From: Oscillospiraceae bacterium
GTDB taxonomy: Bacteria > Bacillota > Clostridia > Oscillospirales > Ruminococcaceae
Direction: 5' to 3'
NCBI GenBank assembly: GCA_017521825.1
Contig: JAFXBK010000018.1
Span: forward strand, 1 to 49,297
Length of the DNA stretch: 49,297 bases
This document shows positions 40,098 to 48,036 of this stretch, piece by piece (positions within the stretch are counted from its first letter, which is position 1; each line of letters begins with the position of its first letter). Both the position numbers and the translations under genes were made by a program. The notes below the pieces were generated by a model, which was not told where the DNA came from, did no database searches, and saw only the letters and a list, made by a program, of their open reading frames with translations.

Positions 40098-41891
40098 ATG
40101 AAAAAGCTCTTTTTGATTTTGCTTCTGGTTTTAGCGTTTTGTTCCTGCGAAGCCGCCGGAAAACCGGTTCCCGAAGAACCGCAGAGCGAACAGGAAATTT
40201 CCGGAAGTTCAGTTTCCGAAGCGGAAGAACCGGAGAAAATCCCCGAAAAAACCGAGGACGAAATTTATTACGAAGGCCTTGACCAGGAAGGCAAAAATAT
40301 GTATTCCCATATTAACAGAAAGGAAATAAACTATAATACCTTTGAGGAAGGGCTTCTTGATTACGGAATTCTTATAAAATTTAAAAACATAAGATTTATT
40401 GACGATTGGTATTATTCCGCGGTTCTGGTTCTTGAAAAAACCGTAACGGAAGAAACAATCGAAATTCCCGTAAAAGGAATTTATTATCATTCCGAAGAAT
40501 ACGGTTCAAGAAAAGCACCCTTCGGCGGTTTTTGCTACCCCGAAAACGAAAAAGTTTATTTTTGCGGTCTTGAAAAAATTGTTGAGATAGATCCAAAAAA
40601 TTTTTCCGCAAAGGAACTTGAACTTGATTTTCCGGAAAAAGGCGACCTTTGGATAAGCGGGATTTTTGCCGAAAACGGTTCGGAAAAATTTTATCTTGCC
40701 GCAAACTTCCTTGATAAAAAGGCAACAAATGAAACCGAAGGATATATCTGGGCTTTTGATAAGGAAGGTAACCTGGTTTCCGAAACCGCCACCGAAAACC
40801 GTTATAACTCCAGCCTTGACGATTATATTTTCCCCTTCACCGCGGGGAATACGCAGATTACAGAAAAAGACGGAAAAACTTACCTTTTAAGGATCGGAAC
40901 GCATTACGTTGTTGACGCAAAAAGCGGCGAACAGTTTTATTTCAGCGACCCTATCGTTCTCAATTCCGAGGAATATGAGCTTTGGATGACCTATTACCGT
41001 TCGTCCGATAAGGATTATTCCGAAGGAAAATACCGCGTTTCGCTCTATAAAAGCACAAAGCTCATCGGCGAAATGGATTTTAAAAACGACGAATTTGTAA
41101 CCGCCGATAACATCGAAGAAGCAAAACCCAGGCTCGAAATTCCGAAGGACGGAAAAACTGCCGTTTATGTCTGCGACTATTTTGCCATGAACGTTATCTT
41201 CGATTTTGAAAAAGGAACCGCAGACATTGAATTCCGGCCAACCGACAAAAACATCGACGGCTTAAGCCACAGTTTTGAGCCTATTACCAGCCCCGACGGA
41301 AAATATACCATTCATTCCTTCGGAAGCCACGGCGGCGGAGATATTATGTATTCCCTTTTCTCCGTTCGGGATAACAAAACCGCCGGTCACAAATATCTCG
41401 GCCAGCTTGGCGGAATGTACGGCGGCGGCAGTGATTTCGGCTTTCTTAAAAACAACGATATTTACCTTTTCAGCACCGGTAAGCTCCATATTTTCGACCC
41501 TGCAACCGGCGAACTTAAATTTGATCTTGGAAAGAATTTCTCCCTTGGCTATGATTCCGAAACAGACAGCGAGCGGGGAATCATAACTTTCCGCAGGGAT
41601 CCGAATAATTTCAGCTTCATCGTTCTTTATTTTGAATATGAAAACGGTTTTTATTGGGACGATAATTTCAACGGAAGCTGCAACTATAAAATCGGATTCC
41701 TTGATTCCGAAGGAAACCTTCTTGAAAGCTACGATACCGGATGTCCCATACACGGAAGTCCTTTCGGAATCTGTCCCATCGATATGAGATATTCCGAAAG
41801 CGAACTCCGTTTCTTCGGAACCGGCGGAAAAGGCGGCACGAACCTTGAAGCGGTTTTCGATATGGAAACAAAAGAATTTAAAACCAACTGA
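40098..41891 (+). CDS. Lipoprotein 3 of a tandem set, large beta-propeller-like
   Basis: 597 residues from ATG 40098 (AAGGAAG upstream, 4 bases after the previous stop). Signal KKLFLILLLVLAFCSC with linker PVPEEPQSEQEISGSS, a clear paralogue of lipoprotein 1 at its N-terminus. The mature part has many short strand repeats (KIVEIDPKNFSAKELEL, GYIWAFDKEGNLVSE, KLHIFDPATGELKF, EAVFDMETKEFK), consistent with a seven- or eight-bladed propeller. It probably binds an extracellular ligand or wall component; function unknown. Directly after the stop a repeat field begins. Confidence 0.78.
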   Translation: MKKLFLILLLVLAFCSCEAAGKPVPEEPQSEQEISGSSVSEAEEPEKIPEKTEDEIYYEGLDQEGKNMYSHINRKEINYNTFEEGLLDYGILIKFKNIRFIDDWYYSAVLVLEKTVTEETIEIPVKGIYYHSEEYGSRKAPFGGFCYPENEKVYFCGLEKIVEIDPKNFSAKELELDFPEKGDLWISGIFAENGSEKFYLAANFLDKKATNETEGYIWAFDKEGNLVSETATENRYNSSLDDYIFPFTAGNTQITEKDGKTYLLRIGTHYVVDAKSGEQFYFSDPIVLNSEEYELWMTYYRSSDKDYSEGKYRVSLYKSTKLIGEMDFKNDEFVTADNIEEAKPRLEIPKDGKTAVYVCDYFAMNVIFDFEKGTADIEFRPTDKNIDGLSHSFEPITSPDGKYTIHSFGSHGGGDIMYSLFSVRDNKTAGHKYLGQLGGMYGGGSDFGFLKNNDIYLFSTGKLHIFDPATGELKFDLGKNFSLGYDSETDSERGIITFRRDPNNFSFIVLYFEYENGFYWDDNFNGSCNYKIGFLDSEGNLLESYDTGCPIHGSPFGICPIDMRYSESELRFFGTGGKGGTNLEAVFDMETKEFKTN

Positions 41892-41892
41892 C

Positions 41893-42122
41893 GGATGAGG
41901 GATAACCTTTAACCCGGAGGGTAGCCTCCCTTGTTAAAAGAAGGTGGATTTTCGGTCACTTTATGACCGAAAAGACAGAGGGATTCCTTCATAGCGGGCG
42001 ACCGCAAGGGTCGCCCCTACAGCGTTTTCAATAAAACCAACAGCATCAACCGTAGGGGCGGATATCATCCGCCCGTTTAGCAAACCCGCCGATTTATCGT
42101 AGGGAACGTCGTCATCGACGTT
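41893..42122. repeat. Family A/B repeat field after the lipoprotein operon
   Basis: Begins inside a family B tail (ACGGATGAGGGAT), then another B module (inner stem TTTTCGGTCAC/GTGACCGAAAA type, slightly decayed). Family A copies follow, of the ACCGCAAGGGT type (about 41996-42021), the GATATCATC type (42052-42077) and the AACGTCGTCATCGACGTT type (42099-42122). Same module order as the 229-bp unit at 29652. Confidence 0.8.
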
Positions 42123-42238
42123 CCGCTTTAACCGAGCCAACAAGGTAAAATGAAAACCGCCGTCGGCCTGAACGATGGCGGTTCGGAATAGAAAACACCG
42201 TTCTTTCGGTGGTGCATTTTAGTCCCCTTTGATAAGGA

Positions 42239-42346
42239 GCAAAGCTTACGAAGCGCGCCCAGTGGGCGAAACAACGAGCAAGGTTTGGCGCCGCGGTCAA
42301 AATATTCAAGGCGTACGCCGCAGAATATTTTGGGCACCGCAAGAGT
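42239..42346 (+). repeat. Family C 108-nt structured repeat, copy 1
   Basis: 108 bases from GCAAAGCTTACG to CAAGAGT. It holds a small hairpin GCCC/GGGC around AGT, and a long hairpin GCGGT-CAAAATATTC (42293-42307), inner GGCG/CGCC, GAATATTTTG (42323-42332) and ACCGC (42336-42340). Copy 2 is at 43896-44003 with the same length. Confidence 0.8.
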
Positions 42347-42373
42347 TTGTTGACGCGGGAGCAAACTGCAGGG

Positions 42374-42480
42374 GATAGAAAAACTTTTCTTTCAGGAACA
42401 ACCCGGTTTCTTTTGGTTACAAAAGAAATGGGGTTGTAATCAATTAAAACAAAACCGGGCGCACATCGGTGCGCCCCTAC
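42374..42480. repeat. Long hairpin and family A copy before the lipoprotein gene
   Basis: ACAACCC and TTTCTTTTG arms face CAAAAGAAA and GGGTTGT around a 4-base loop (about 42393-42437). A family A copy of the CACATCGGTG type follows (about 42455-42480). The gene-free stretch 41892-42564 holds only these repeats and a terminator. Confidence 0.65.
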
Positions 42481-42508
42481 AAATTTACAATTATACCCGC
42501 TGTTCCGT

Positions 42509-42541
42509 AAAAAAGGGAGCGCTTCGTTTTGAAGCGCTCCC
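42509..42541 (-). terminator. Terminator of the lipoprotein gene at 42565
   Basis: GGGAGCGCTTC/GAAGCGCTCCC 11-bp stem (42515-42525 with 42531-42541), then TTTTTT on the minus strand. Confidence 0.9.
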
Positions 42542-42564
42542 TTAACTTTTATATTTGTTTCATT

Positions 42565-43185
42565 TTATTCAAGGTTAATTTTTTCAACAAGTCCGGAAAG
42601 TTCTTCTTCGGAAAGGCTCGCAAGGGTCGCGGTTGCCATCCAGTTTCCAACCTGTTTAACAATAACCTTCTGGTAAATTTTTTGGCCGCCGTATTCAAGA
42701 ACAATGCTGAGGCAGGGAACTTCCTGTTCATCAATCGTGATGTTGGAAATAATCGCGTCAACAACTCCGGAACCTGCGCCGGAAGAAATAAGCTGGGTCA
42801 TAACGGTTTCAAGGTAATAGTTAGCGTCGGTCATTGTTCCGATGGTTCCAAGGTTTTCATAGTTTATGGAAACCGTTGCGCTGGTTGCGTTATCAACGCA
42901 GTAAAGGTCGTAAACATGGTCGCCGGTAATTTCGGCGTCTTCGCCATACATGGTTTCCGCCGCAACGCCCATGGCGGAAGCAATTTCCTCATCGGTAAGG
43001 AAATACCAGTTTTCGCCGGCTTCAAAGCCAACGCCGAAGGCGGAGTTTTTATAAATTCCGTTTTCAACGGTTCCCCTTGCGGGAACAATTTCTTCGGTTT
43101 CGGGTTCTTTTGTTTCGCTTTCCGAACAGGAAGCAAAGGAAAGAAGCATTGTTAAAGCAAGAATAAATGCAAGAATTTTTTTCAT
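42565..43185 (-). CDS. Small lipoprotein of unknown function
   Basis: 206 residues with signal MKKILAFILALTMLLSFASC (lipobox FASC, Cys20) and a Glu/Thr-rich linker. The mature domain (about 40-206) starts ARGTVENGIYKNSAFGVGFEAGENWYFLTDEEI, a layout common in Firmicutes lipoproteins that carry a PsbP/DUF1795-like fold; this assignment is tentative. AAAGGAG precedes the ATG, with a TATAAT about 45 bases upstream. Single gene with a strong terminator. Confidence 0.75.
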   Translation of the reverse strand: MKKILAFILALTMLLSFASCSESETKEPETEEIVPARGTVENGIYKNSAFGVGFEAGENWYFLTDEEIASAMGVAAETMYGEDAEITGDHVYDLYCVDNATSATVSINYENLGTIGTMTDANYYLETVMTQLISSGAGSGVVDAIISNITIDEQEVPCLSIVLEYGGQKIYQKVIVKQVGNWMATATLASLSEEELSGLVEKINLE

Positions 43186-43316
43186 TTCAAGGGTTCTCCT
43201 TTTTTGTTAAAGTTCCGAAGATGATTATAACACATCCGCCTTTATATAAACAATGTTTATTATTTAAAAACTTTGTAAATATTTTGGTTTTAACGGCGTT
43301 TTTGCAATATTTACAC

Positions 43317-43345
43317 TTGAAGAACTTGCCCAAAGGTGATATTAT
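43317..43345 (+). promoter_or_regulatory. Promoter of the third Nudix gene
   Basis: TTGAAG (43317-43322), a 17-bp spacer and TATTAT (43340-43345). Confidence 0.6.
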
Positions 43346-43387
43346 TGTATTTAGTGAAAGTTTTGCCAAAATAGGAGAATGTGAAAA

Positions 43388-43807
43388 ATGAAGCACGAAA
43401 AATCCTGTGGTGGCCTTATTTATCGTGAGCACGACGGCGAGACCCACATCCTTTTGCTCAAACACCGCTGCGGCGGCCATTGGTCCTTCCCCAAGGGCCA
43501 TATGGAAGCCGGCGAAACAGAAATGGAAACCGCTCTTCGCGAAATCCGCGAAGAAACCGGTCTTCGCGTTTTCCTCCGCGAAGGTTTCCGCGAGGCTGTT
43601 GAATATTCGCCCAAGCCCAACGTTAAAAAACAGGTCATTTATTTTATTGGGTTCACCCTTAACGAATCCACCCTTCACCCCCAGGAAGAGGAAGTTTCCG
43701 AACTTCAGTGGATGGAAATCCACGCGGCTTACGAAGCCGTTACCTTCCGCAACGACAAAAACCTTATCGCAAAAGCGATGGATTTTATCGACCGCAGAGG
43801 AATGTAA
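43388..43807 (+). CDS. Nudix hydrolase, diadenosine tetraphosphatase-like
   Basis: 139 residues with Nudix box GHMEAGETEMETAL then REIREETGL (37-59). The N-terminus KSCGGLIYREHDGETHILLLKHRCGGHWSFPKGHMEAGE is the pattern of bis(5'-nucleosyl)-tetraphosphatases (Ap4A hydrolases). It would degrade Ap4A and similar alarmones. Single gene with promoter and terminator. Confidence 0.9.
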   Translation: MKHEKSCGGLIYREHDGETHILLLKHRCGGHWSFPKGHMEAGETEMETALREIREETGLRVFLREGFREAVEYSPKPNVKKQVIYFIGFTLNESTLHPQEEEVSELQWMEIHAAYEAVTFRNDKNLIAKAMDFIDRRGM

Positions 43808-43814
43808 AAAAATT

Positions 43815-43876
43815 GAGCACGGAGCCAACCCTCCGTGCTCTTTTTTGTTTAAACCGCATGCTCATGCGGTTTTTGT
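43815..43876 (+). terminator. Terminator after the Nudix gene, followed by a second hairpin
   Basis: GAGCACGGAG/CTCCGTGCTC (43815-43824 with 43831-43840) then TTTTTT. A second stem AAACCGCATG/CATGCGGTTT with TTTTT follows directly (about 43852-43876). Confidence 0.88.
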
Positions 43877-43895
43877 TGTTTAACCTTCCCAGAGG

Positions 43896-44003
43896 GCAAA
43901 GCCTGTGAAGCGCGTCCTGTGGACGATGAAGCGAACAGGGTTTGGCGCCGCGGTCAAAATATTCAAGGCGTATGCCGAAGAATATTTTGGGCACCGCAAG
44001 AGT
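43896..44003 (+). repeat. Family C 108-nt structured repeat, copy 2, nested in a family B module
   Basis: Same length and architecture as copy 1. The small hairpin is GTCC/GGAC around TGT instead of GCCC/GGGC, a compensatory pair change. Upstream (CCTTCCCAGAGG) and downstream (GGTGGATTTTTTGCAAC, then GACGAAAGAGGGAT) look like the two halves of one family B element, as if C had inserted into B. No gene is seen in 43877-44100. Confidence 0.75.
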
Positions 44004-44099
44004 ATAGGTGGATTTTTTGCAACTTGTTGCAAAAAAGACGAAAGAGGGATAAAAAGGATTCCCGAAGGGCAAAGCTGCCTTTATGAAAGGAAGTCAAAA

Positions 44100-44136
44100 G
44101 AAAAATCCCGCCTTCCAGCGGGATTCTTTCTTTTTT
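44100..44136. terminator. Bidirectional terminator at the end of the 44135 lipoprotein gene
   Basis: AATCCCGC, CTTCCA, GCGGGATT (44104-44125) with T-runs on both strands. Confidence 0.8.
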
Positions 44137-45265
44137 ATTCTGTTCCAAGAACAATCCTCGGCTTTGAATCCGGTGCAATTGGCATTAATCTTCCGTCCAC
44201 CATGCTAACCCCGAAAACAACTTCGCTTTCATCGGCGCAAACGTAATAACCTTCGCCGACAAAATTTTCGCCTTCATAAAAATAAATCAGGTAATGGGGT
44301 TTTCCGGCAACGTCGAAAATCCCTTCACAAACTGGTTCAAGGTTTTTAAAATATTCATCAGCAAATTCAGAGCAATCTTTCAAAAGAGTAATTCCTTTTG
44401 AATCAAAAAATTTCCAGACGTCTTTTTCATAAACCTTTGAATGTCCATAAAAGGAAAGCATGGCTTCCCTTGCGATTTTCTTCGCGTCATAAAGCGTTAC
44501 GGGCATATCCGGAACGTCAAAAAGCGGCGAAAATTTAAGCTGTTCCCCGGGCCAGAGTTCAACCTTCGGAAGGGAAAATGCCTTTTCCCCGTTCCGGAAG
44601 CTGTAAAATGCTTCGGTATCATAAACTTTGGAAAATTCCTCTTTTGCAACACGATGTTCCGAAATCATGGTATATTCAATCATTCCGCCGGGTTCGTAGG
44701 AAAGTTCAAAATAAAGGTAAAGCGGTTCGCTCACGGCCGTTCCGTGAACAAAGGCACTTTCGCCTTTTTCCACCGCCGCAACAAATTCGTCAACAAGTTC
44801 AATTCGGGTGGTGATGTCGCCGACCGCAACAAAAGTTTCGTCCATTAAATCCGGGTTTTTAAGAATCTCAAGGGCGGATTCAACTTCTTCCCTTTCAAAA
44901 CCGAAGCGAACCATTCCAAGTCCGCGAACAACGTCCACCCAGGTCATTGCGGTTATTTCCTCGCGGCTGAAACCGAGAGTTTCAAGAGATTCTATTTCCT
45001 CCCTTGTGTAACTGTGCTTCGCCATTTGTTCTATAAATTTTTCCCATGCGTAATCTTCTTCGGAAATTTCCGTCTGTATCTTTTCCGGAGGTTCTTCCTT
45101 CGGTTCTTCTTCAAAAGCGGGTTCAGAACTTTCGCTTTCCGAAATTTCCGGAACATCCGAAACCTCCGGAACATCCGAAACCTCCGGAACAATTTCTTCC
45201 GGTTCTTTTCCGCAGCCGGAAACCAAAAGGGCTAAAACAAGCGCAAAAACAAAAAGTTTTTTCAA
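44135..45265 (-). CDS. Lipoprotein with PEVSDV repeat linker
   Basis: 376 residues from TTG 45265 (GGGGTGA 6-8 bases upstream). Signal KKLFVFALVLALLVSGC (lipobox VSGC). The linker contains the tandem units PEVSDV-PEVSDV-PEISES, encoded by an 18-nt direct repeat (about 45143-45190), then Glu/Pro-rich sequence. A helical segment (about 65-110, SYTREEIESLETLGFSREEI) resembles small helix-turn-helix repeats of exported proteins. The C-terminal half is mixed alpha/beta with a VAAVEKGESAFVHG segment similar to lipoprotein 2 at 38945. Last gene of a three-gene minus-strand set. Confidence 0.75.
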   Translation of the reverse strand: MKKLFVFALVLALLVSGCGKEPEEIVPEVSDVPEVSDVPEISESESSEPAFEEEPKEEPPEKIQTEISEEDYAWEKFIEQMAKHSYTREEIESLETLGFSREEITAMTWVDVVRGLGMVRFGFEREEVESALEILKNPDLMDETFVAVGDITTRIELVDEFVAAVEKGESAFVHGTAVSEPLYLYFELSYEPGGMIEYTMISEHRVAKEEFSKVYDTEAFYSFRNGEKAFSLPKVELWPGEQLKFSPLFDVPDMPVTLYDAKKIAREAMLSFYGHSKVYEKDVWKFFDSKGITLLKDCSEFADEYFKNLEPVCEGIFDVAGKPHYLIYFYEGENFVGEGYYVCADESEVVFGVSMVDGRLMPIAPDSKPRIVLGTE

Positions 45266-45283
45266 ATTTAATCACCCCTGAAA

Positions 45284-45502
45284 TCATTTTTTTGAATAAT
45301 AATCCCTTATCTTTTTTTCAGTAAAATCGCCCAGGCTGACACTTGCAAAAAACGCAATTATCCAGCAGAAAATTGTAAAAAGGCTTTCGGCGGCGAAGGA
45401 ATTAAAAAAGTTGCTTAAAAAACCTGTGAAAATAAGATAAATCAAGCCGCAAAAAATCAAAAAATAAACTATTGTAAAAATCCATGCAAGAAGTTTTCTC
45501 AT
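45284..45502 (-). CDS. Small membrane protein, two helices
   Basis: 72 residues with two hydrophobic helices (about 5-28 and 40-57) and a charged C-terminus (DFTEKKIRDYYSKK). GAGGTG precedes the ATG. It lies between two exported-protein genes with gaps of 15 and 18 bases, so it is probably in one operon with them. No family recognised. Confidence 0.65.
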   Translation of the reverse strand: MRKLLAWIFTIVYFLIFCGLIYLIFTGFLSNFFNSFAAESLFTIFCWIIAFFASVSLGDFTEKKIRDYYSKK

Positions 45503-45517
45503 AAACTCACCTCATAA

Positions 45518-45943
45518 TCATTCCGCTAAAAAAGCTTCGAGTTCCGAAATAATTTCGTCTGCGTTTATGATTTCCCAACTTTTACCTGTATCCGGGTCAT
45601 AAATACAGCTTTCTTTACCAAGATTCAAAAAATGGTGCTTGTAAATATCCATAAAATAAAGTTCAATTTCATAATCCATTCTGCTACCTTCAATAGCCTT
45701 TGGCTTATAAGAACGTTTTTTTCTCTCAGCTTTTGAAAGGATTTCGATAAGTTTTTCTTCTGTTTCATCTTCCGGATCTTCGAGAACAACTACTTTTCCC
45801 ATTCTTTCGAAAGAATCCACCCTAACGACATCGACAATTCCGGATTCCATTATTCCGGAACTTCCGTAAAAATATTCCGAAAATCCAAAAGCACCGGCGG
45901 TTACCAATACAAGGCAAAGAATAAGAAACAAAAAATTTTTCAA
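45518..45943 (-). CDS. Exported or membrane-anchored protein of unknown function
   Basis: 141 residues from TTG 45943 (GGAGGTG 8 bases upstream). One N-terminal hydrophobic segment (FLFLILCLVLVTAGAFGF) with no clear lipobox, then a small mixed domain with VVRVDSFERMGKVVVLEDPEDE and CIYDPDTGKSWEIINADE. This resembles small extracytoplasmic domains of Firmicutes, but I cannot assign a function. First gene of the 45943-44135 set. Confidence 0.65.
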   Translation of the reverse strand: MKNFLFLILCLVLVTAGAFGFSEYFYGSSGIMESGIVDVVRVDSFERMGKVVVLEDPEDETEEKLIEILSKAERKKRSYKPKAIEGSRMDYEIELYFMDIYKHHFLNLGKESCIYDPDTGKSWEIINADEIISELEAFLAE

Positions 45944-46052
45944 AAAGAAACACCTCCGCCTTTAAAATATTCCTTACATATAAATAGTAACATATTTTAC
46001 CGGTTTTGTTGCACTGAAAAGAAAAAATTTCGCAGTAAATTTAAAAAAACGC

Positions 46053-46252
46053 CGTAGGGGCGCACCTATGTGTGCGCCCGATTTTGGCTGGAGAGGGTCG
46101 TCATCTGCGGTGACACCTTCCCTTTGGTAAAGGCTTTGTTGCCACCCTTCTGTCTGCTTCGCAGACACCTTTCCTCGCCGGAGACGGCAGACCCCTCTGT
46201 CCTCTTCGAGGACATCTCCCCTAACAGGGGAGTCTCCTGATAGGGGAGGCTA
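46053..46252. repeat. Family A/B repeat field between the unknown operon and argS
   Basis: Family A CACCTATGTGTG type (46053-46080), then minus-strand B modules: about 46100-46135 (a decayed first part), 46141-46180 (inner stem TCTGC/GCAGA) and about 46185-46225 (inner stem CCTC/GAGG type), ending CTCCTGATAGGGGAGGC at 46233-46250. The gene-free stretch 45944-46296 otherwise holds only the argS terminator. Confidence 0.75.
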
Positions 46253-46253
46253 T

Positions 46254-46281
46254 AAAAAAATCCCGCCGAAAAGCGGGATTT
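46254..46281 (-). terminator. Terminator of argS
   Basis: AAATCCCGC/GCGGGATTT stem (46258-46266 with 46273-46281), then TTTTTT on the minus strand, 16 bases after the argS stop. Confidence 0.88.
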
Positions 46282-46296
46282 TTTATTTCTGTAATC

Positions 46297-48036
46297 TTAC
46301 ATGGATTCCGGAACGGAAACCTGGAGCATGGTAAGGACGTTTTTGATAACAACCTTGGTTGCTGCGGCAAGGGCCATTCTTGCGTACATTCTGTCCTCGT
46401 CTTCACAGCGGCAGCGGCATGCGTTATAGAATTTGTGGAACATGGTTGCAACTTCGATTGCGTATTTGGTAATTCTGGAAGGATCGTAGGTTTTAACGGA
46501 TTCTTCAATTTCGCCGGGGAATTTCGCAATTTCGGTAACAAGGGCAAATTCTTCCGGTTCGGTGTAGGTGTAGCAGGAAATATCCTCTTTTACCTGAACG
46601 CCTTCTTCCGCAAGGCCGCGGAGAATGGAGCAGATTCTTGCGTGGGCATACTGAACGTAATAAACCGGGTTATCGTTGGTGTTCTTTACCGCAAGACCAA
46701 GGTCAAAGAGAAGGTGGGTGTTGGGTTCGCGCATGTTGAAAAGGAAACGTGCCGCATCGATCGGAACTTCGTCAAGAAGGTCGGTAAGGGTGATTGCCTT
46801 ACCGGTACGTTTGCTCATTTTTTCGGGTTTGCCGTCGCGCATAAGCTCGACCATCTGCATAAGAACAACGTCAAGCTTGCTTCCGTCAAGGCCGACTGCG
46901 TCCATCGCGCCCTGAAGTCTTGCAACGTGGCCGTGGTGGTCTGCGCCCCAGACGTTGATGACTTTGTTGAATCCGCGTTCAGCGAATTTGTTGTAGTGGT
47001 AAGCAATATCGCCTGCAAAATAGGTGGGGTTTCCGTTTGCGCGGATAATAACGTCGTCCTTAAGTTCAAGGGCTTCAATCTGTTTATCGGTTTTGCCTTC
47101 GGCTTTGAATTTTGCGGTAAGAACTTCCGCGTTTTTATACCAGAGCGCGCCGTCCTTTTCGTAGGTAAGGCCTTTATCGGTAAGAATCTTTACGATTTTA
47201 TCGATGGAACCGTCTTTATAAAGGCTGCTTTCGCGGAACCAAACGTCATAGTTGATGCGGTATTTTCCAAGGTCGCGCTGAAGTCCTTCAACGTTTGCGG
47301 GAAGGGCATAGGCAACAAGAGCTTTCTTTCTCTCTTCGGAGGTTGCGTTAACGTATTTGTCGCCGTTGATTTCGGTGAATTCTTTGGCTCTTACTTTGAT
47401 ATCTTCGCCGTGGTAGCCGTCCTCGGGGAATTCGATGGCGTCTTCGCCGAGATGGAGCTGAAGATATCTTGCTTCAAGGGATTTTCCGAATTTTTCGATC
47501 TGGTTGCCGGCGTCGTTGATATAGAATTCGCGGGTAACGTCATAGCCGCACCATTTCATCGCTTCCGCAAGTCCGTCGCCGATGGCGCCGCCCCTTGCGT
47601 TACCCATATGCATGGGTCCGGTGGGGTTTGCGGAAACAAATTCGACCATAACTTTTTCGCCTTTGCCCATGTTTCCGGTTCCGTAGGAATCCTTTTCGGT
47701 AAGGATTGCGGAAACGGTTTCCGCAAACCAATGGGGTGCATAGAAAACGTTAAGGAAGCCGGGGCCGGCAACTTCCGCTTTTTCAAAATAGGTTCCCTCA
47801 AGGTTAATATGAGAAACAATTGCGTCAGCAATCTGGCGCGGACCTTTGCGGAAAGCTTTTGCGGAAACCATTGCAACGTTGGAAGCAAGGTCGCCGTTTT
47901 TGTTGTCCGCCGGAATTTCGATATTGAATTTCGGAATTTCGCCTTCCGGAAGTTCCCCGGCGGAAATTGCTTCGTTCACCGCTTTTTCGATAAGTTCTTT
48001 GTATTGCGCTTTGGCTTCCGCCACTAAGTTACGCAT
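46297..48036 (-). CDS. argS: Arginine-tRNA ligase
   Basis: 579 residues from ATG 48036, preferred because GGAG lies 10 bases upstream; an earlier GTG (48045) abuts that site. It has an N-terminal Add-1 domain (1-110, with NKNGDLASN), class I catalytic motif SANPTGPMHMGNARG (HMGN in the role of HIGH), KMSKRTG (KMSKS loop) and a C-terminal DALR anticodon-binding domain. It charges tRNA-Arg. The start overlaps the DUF1934 stop by 8 bases, so it is translationally coupled in a murI-DUF1934-argS operon, a frequent clostridial arrangement. Confidence 0.97.
   Translation of the reverse strand: MRNLVAEAKAQYKELIEKAVNEAISAGELPEGEIPKFNIEIPADNKNGDLASNVAMVSAKAFRKGPRQIADAIVSHINLEGTYFEKAEVAGPGFLNVFYAPHWFAETVSAILTEKDSYGTGNMGKGEKVMVEFVSANPTGPMHMGNARGGAIGDGLAEAMKWCGYDVTREFYINDAGNQIEKFGKSLEARYLQLHLGEDAIEFPEDGYHGEDIKVRAKEFTEINGDKYVNATSEERKKALVAYALPANVEGLQRDLGKYRINYDVWFRESSLYKDGSIDKIVKILTDKGLTYEKDGALWYKNAEVLTAKFKAEGKTDKQIEALELKDDVIIRANGNPTYFAGDIAYHYNKFAERGFNKVINVWGADHHGHVARLQGAMDAVGLDGSKLDVVLMQMVELMRDGKPEKMSKRTGKAITLTDLLDEVPIDAARFLFNMREPNTHLLFDLGLAVKNTNDNPVYYVQYAHARICSILRGLAEEGVQVKEDISCYTYTEPEEFALVTEIAKFPGEIEESVKTYDPSRITKYAIEVATMFHKFYNACRCRCEDEDRMYARMALAAATKVVIKNVLTMLQVSVPESM

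Noticed and set aside
42112-42364. Open frames spanning family C (with GVRLEYFDRGAKPCS-like translation), repeated at 43785-44072
   Set aside because: The similarity between the two translations comes from the nucleotide repeat; stems show compensatory changes rather than codon-pattern conservation, and frames end at unrelated points.
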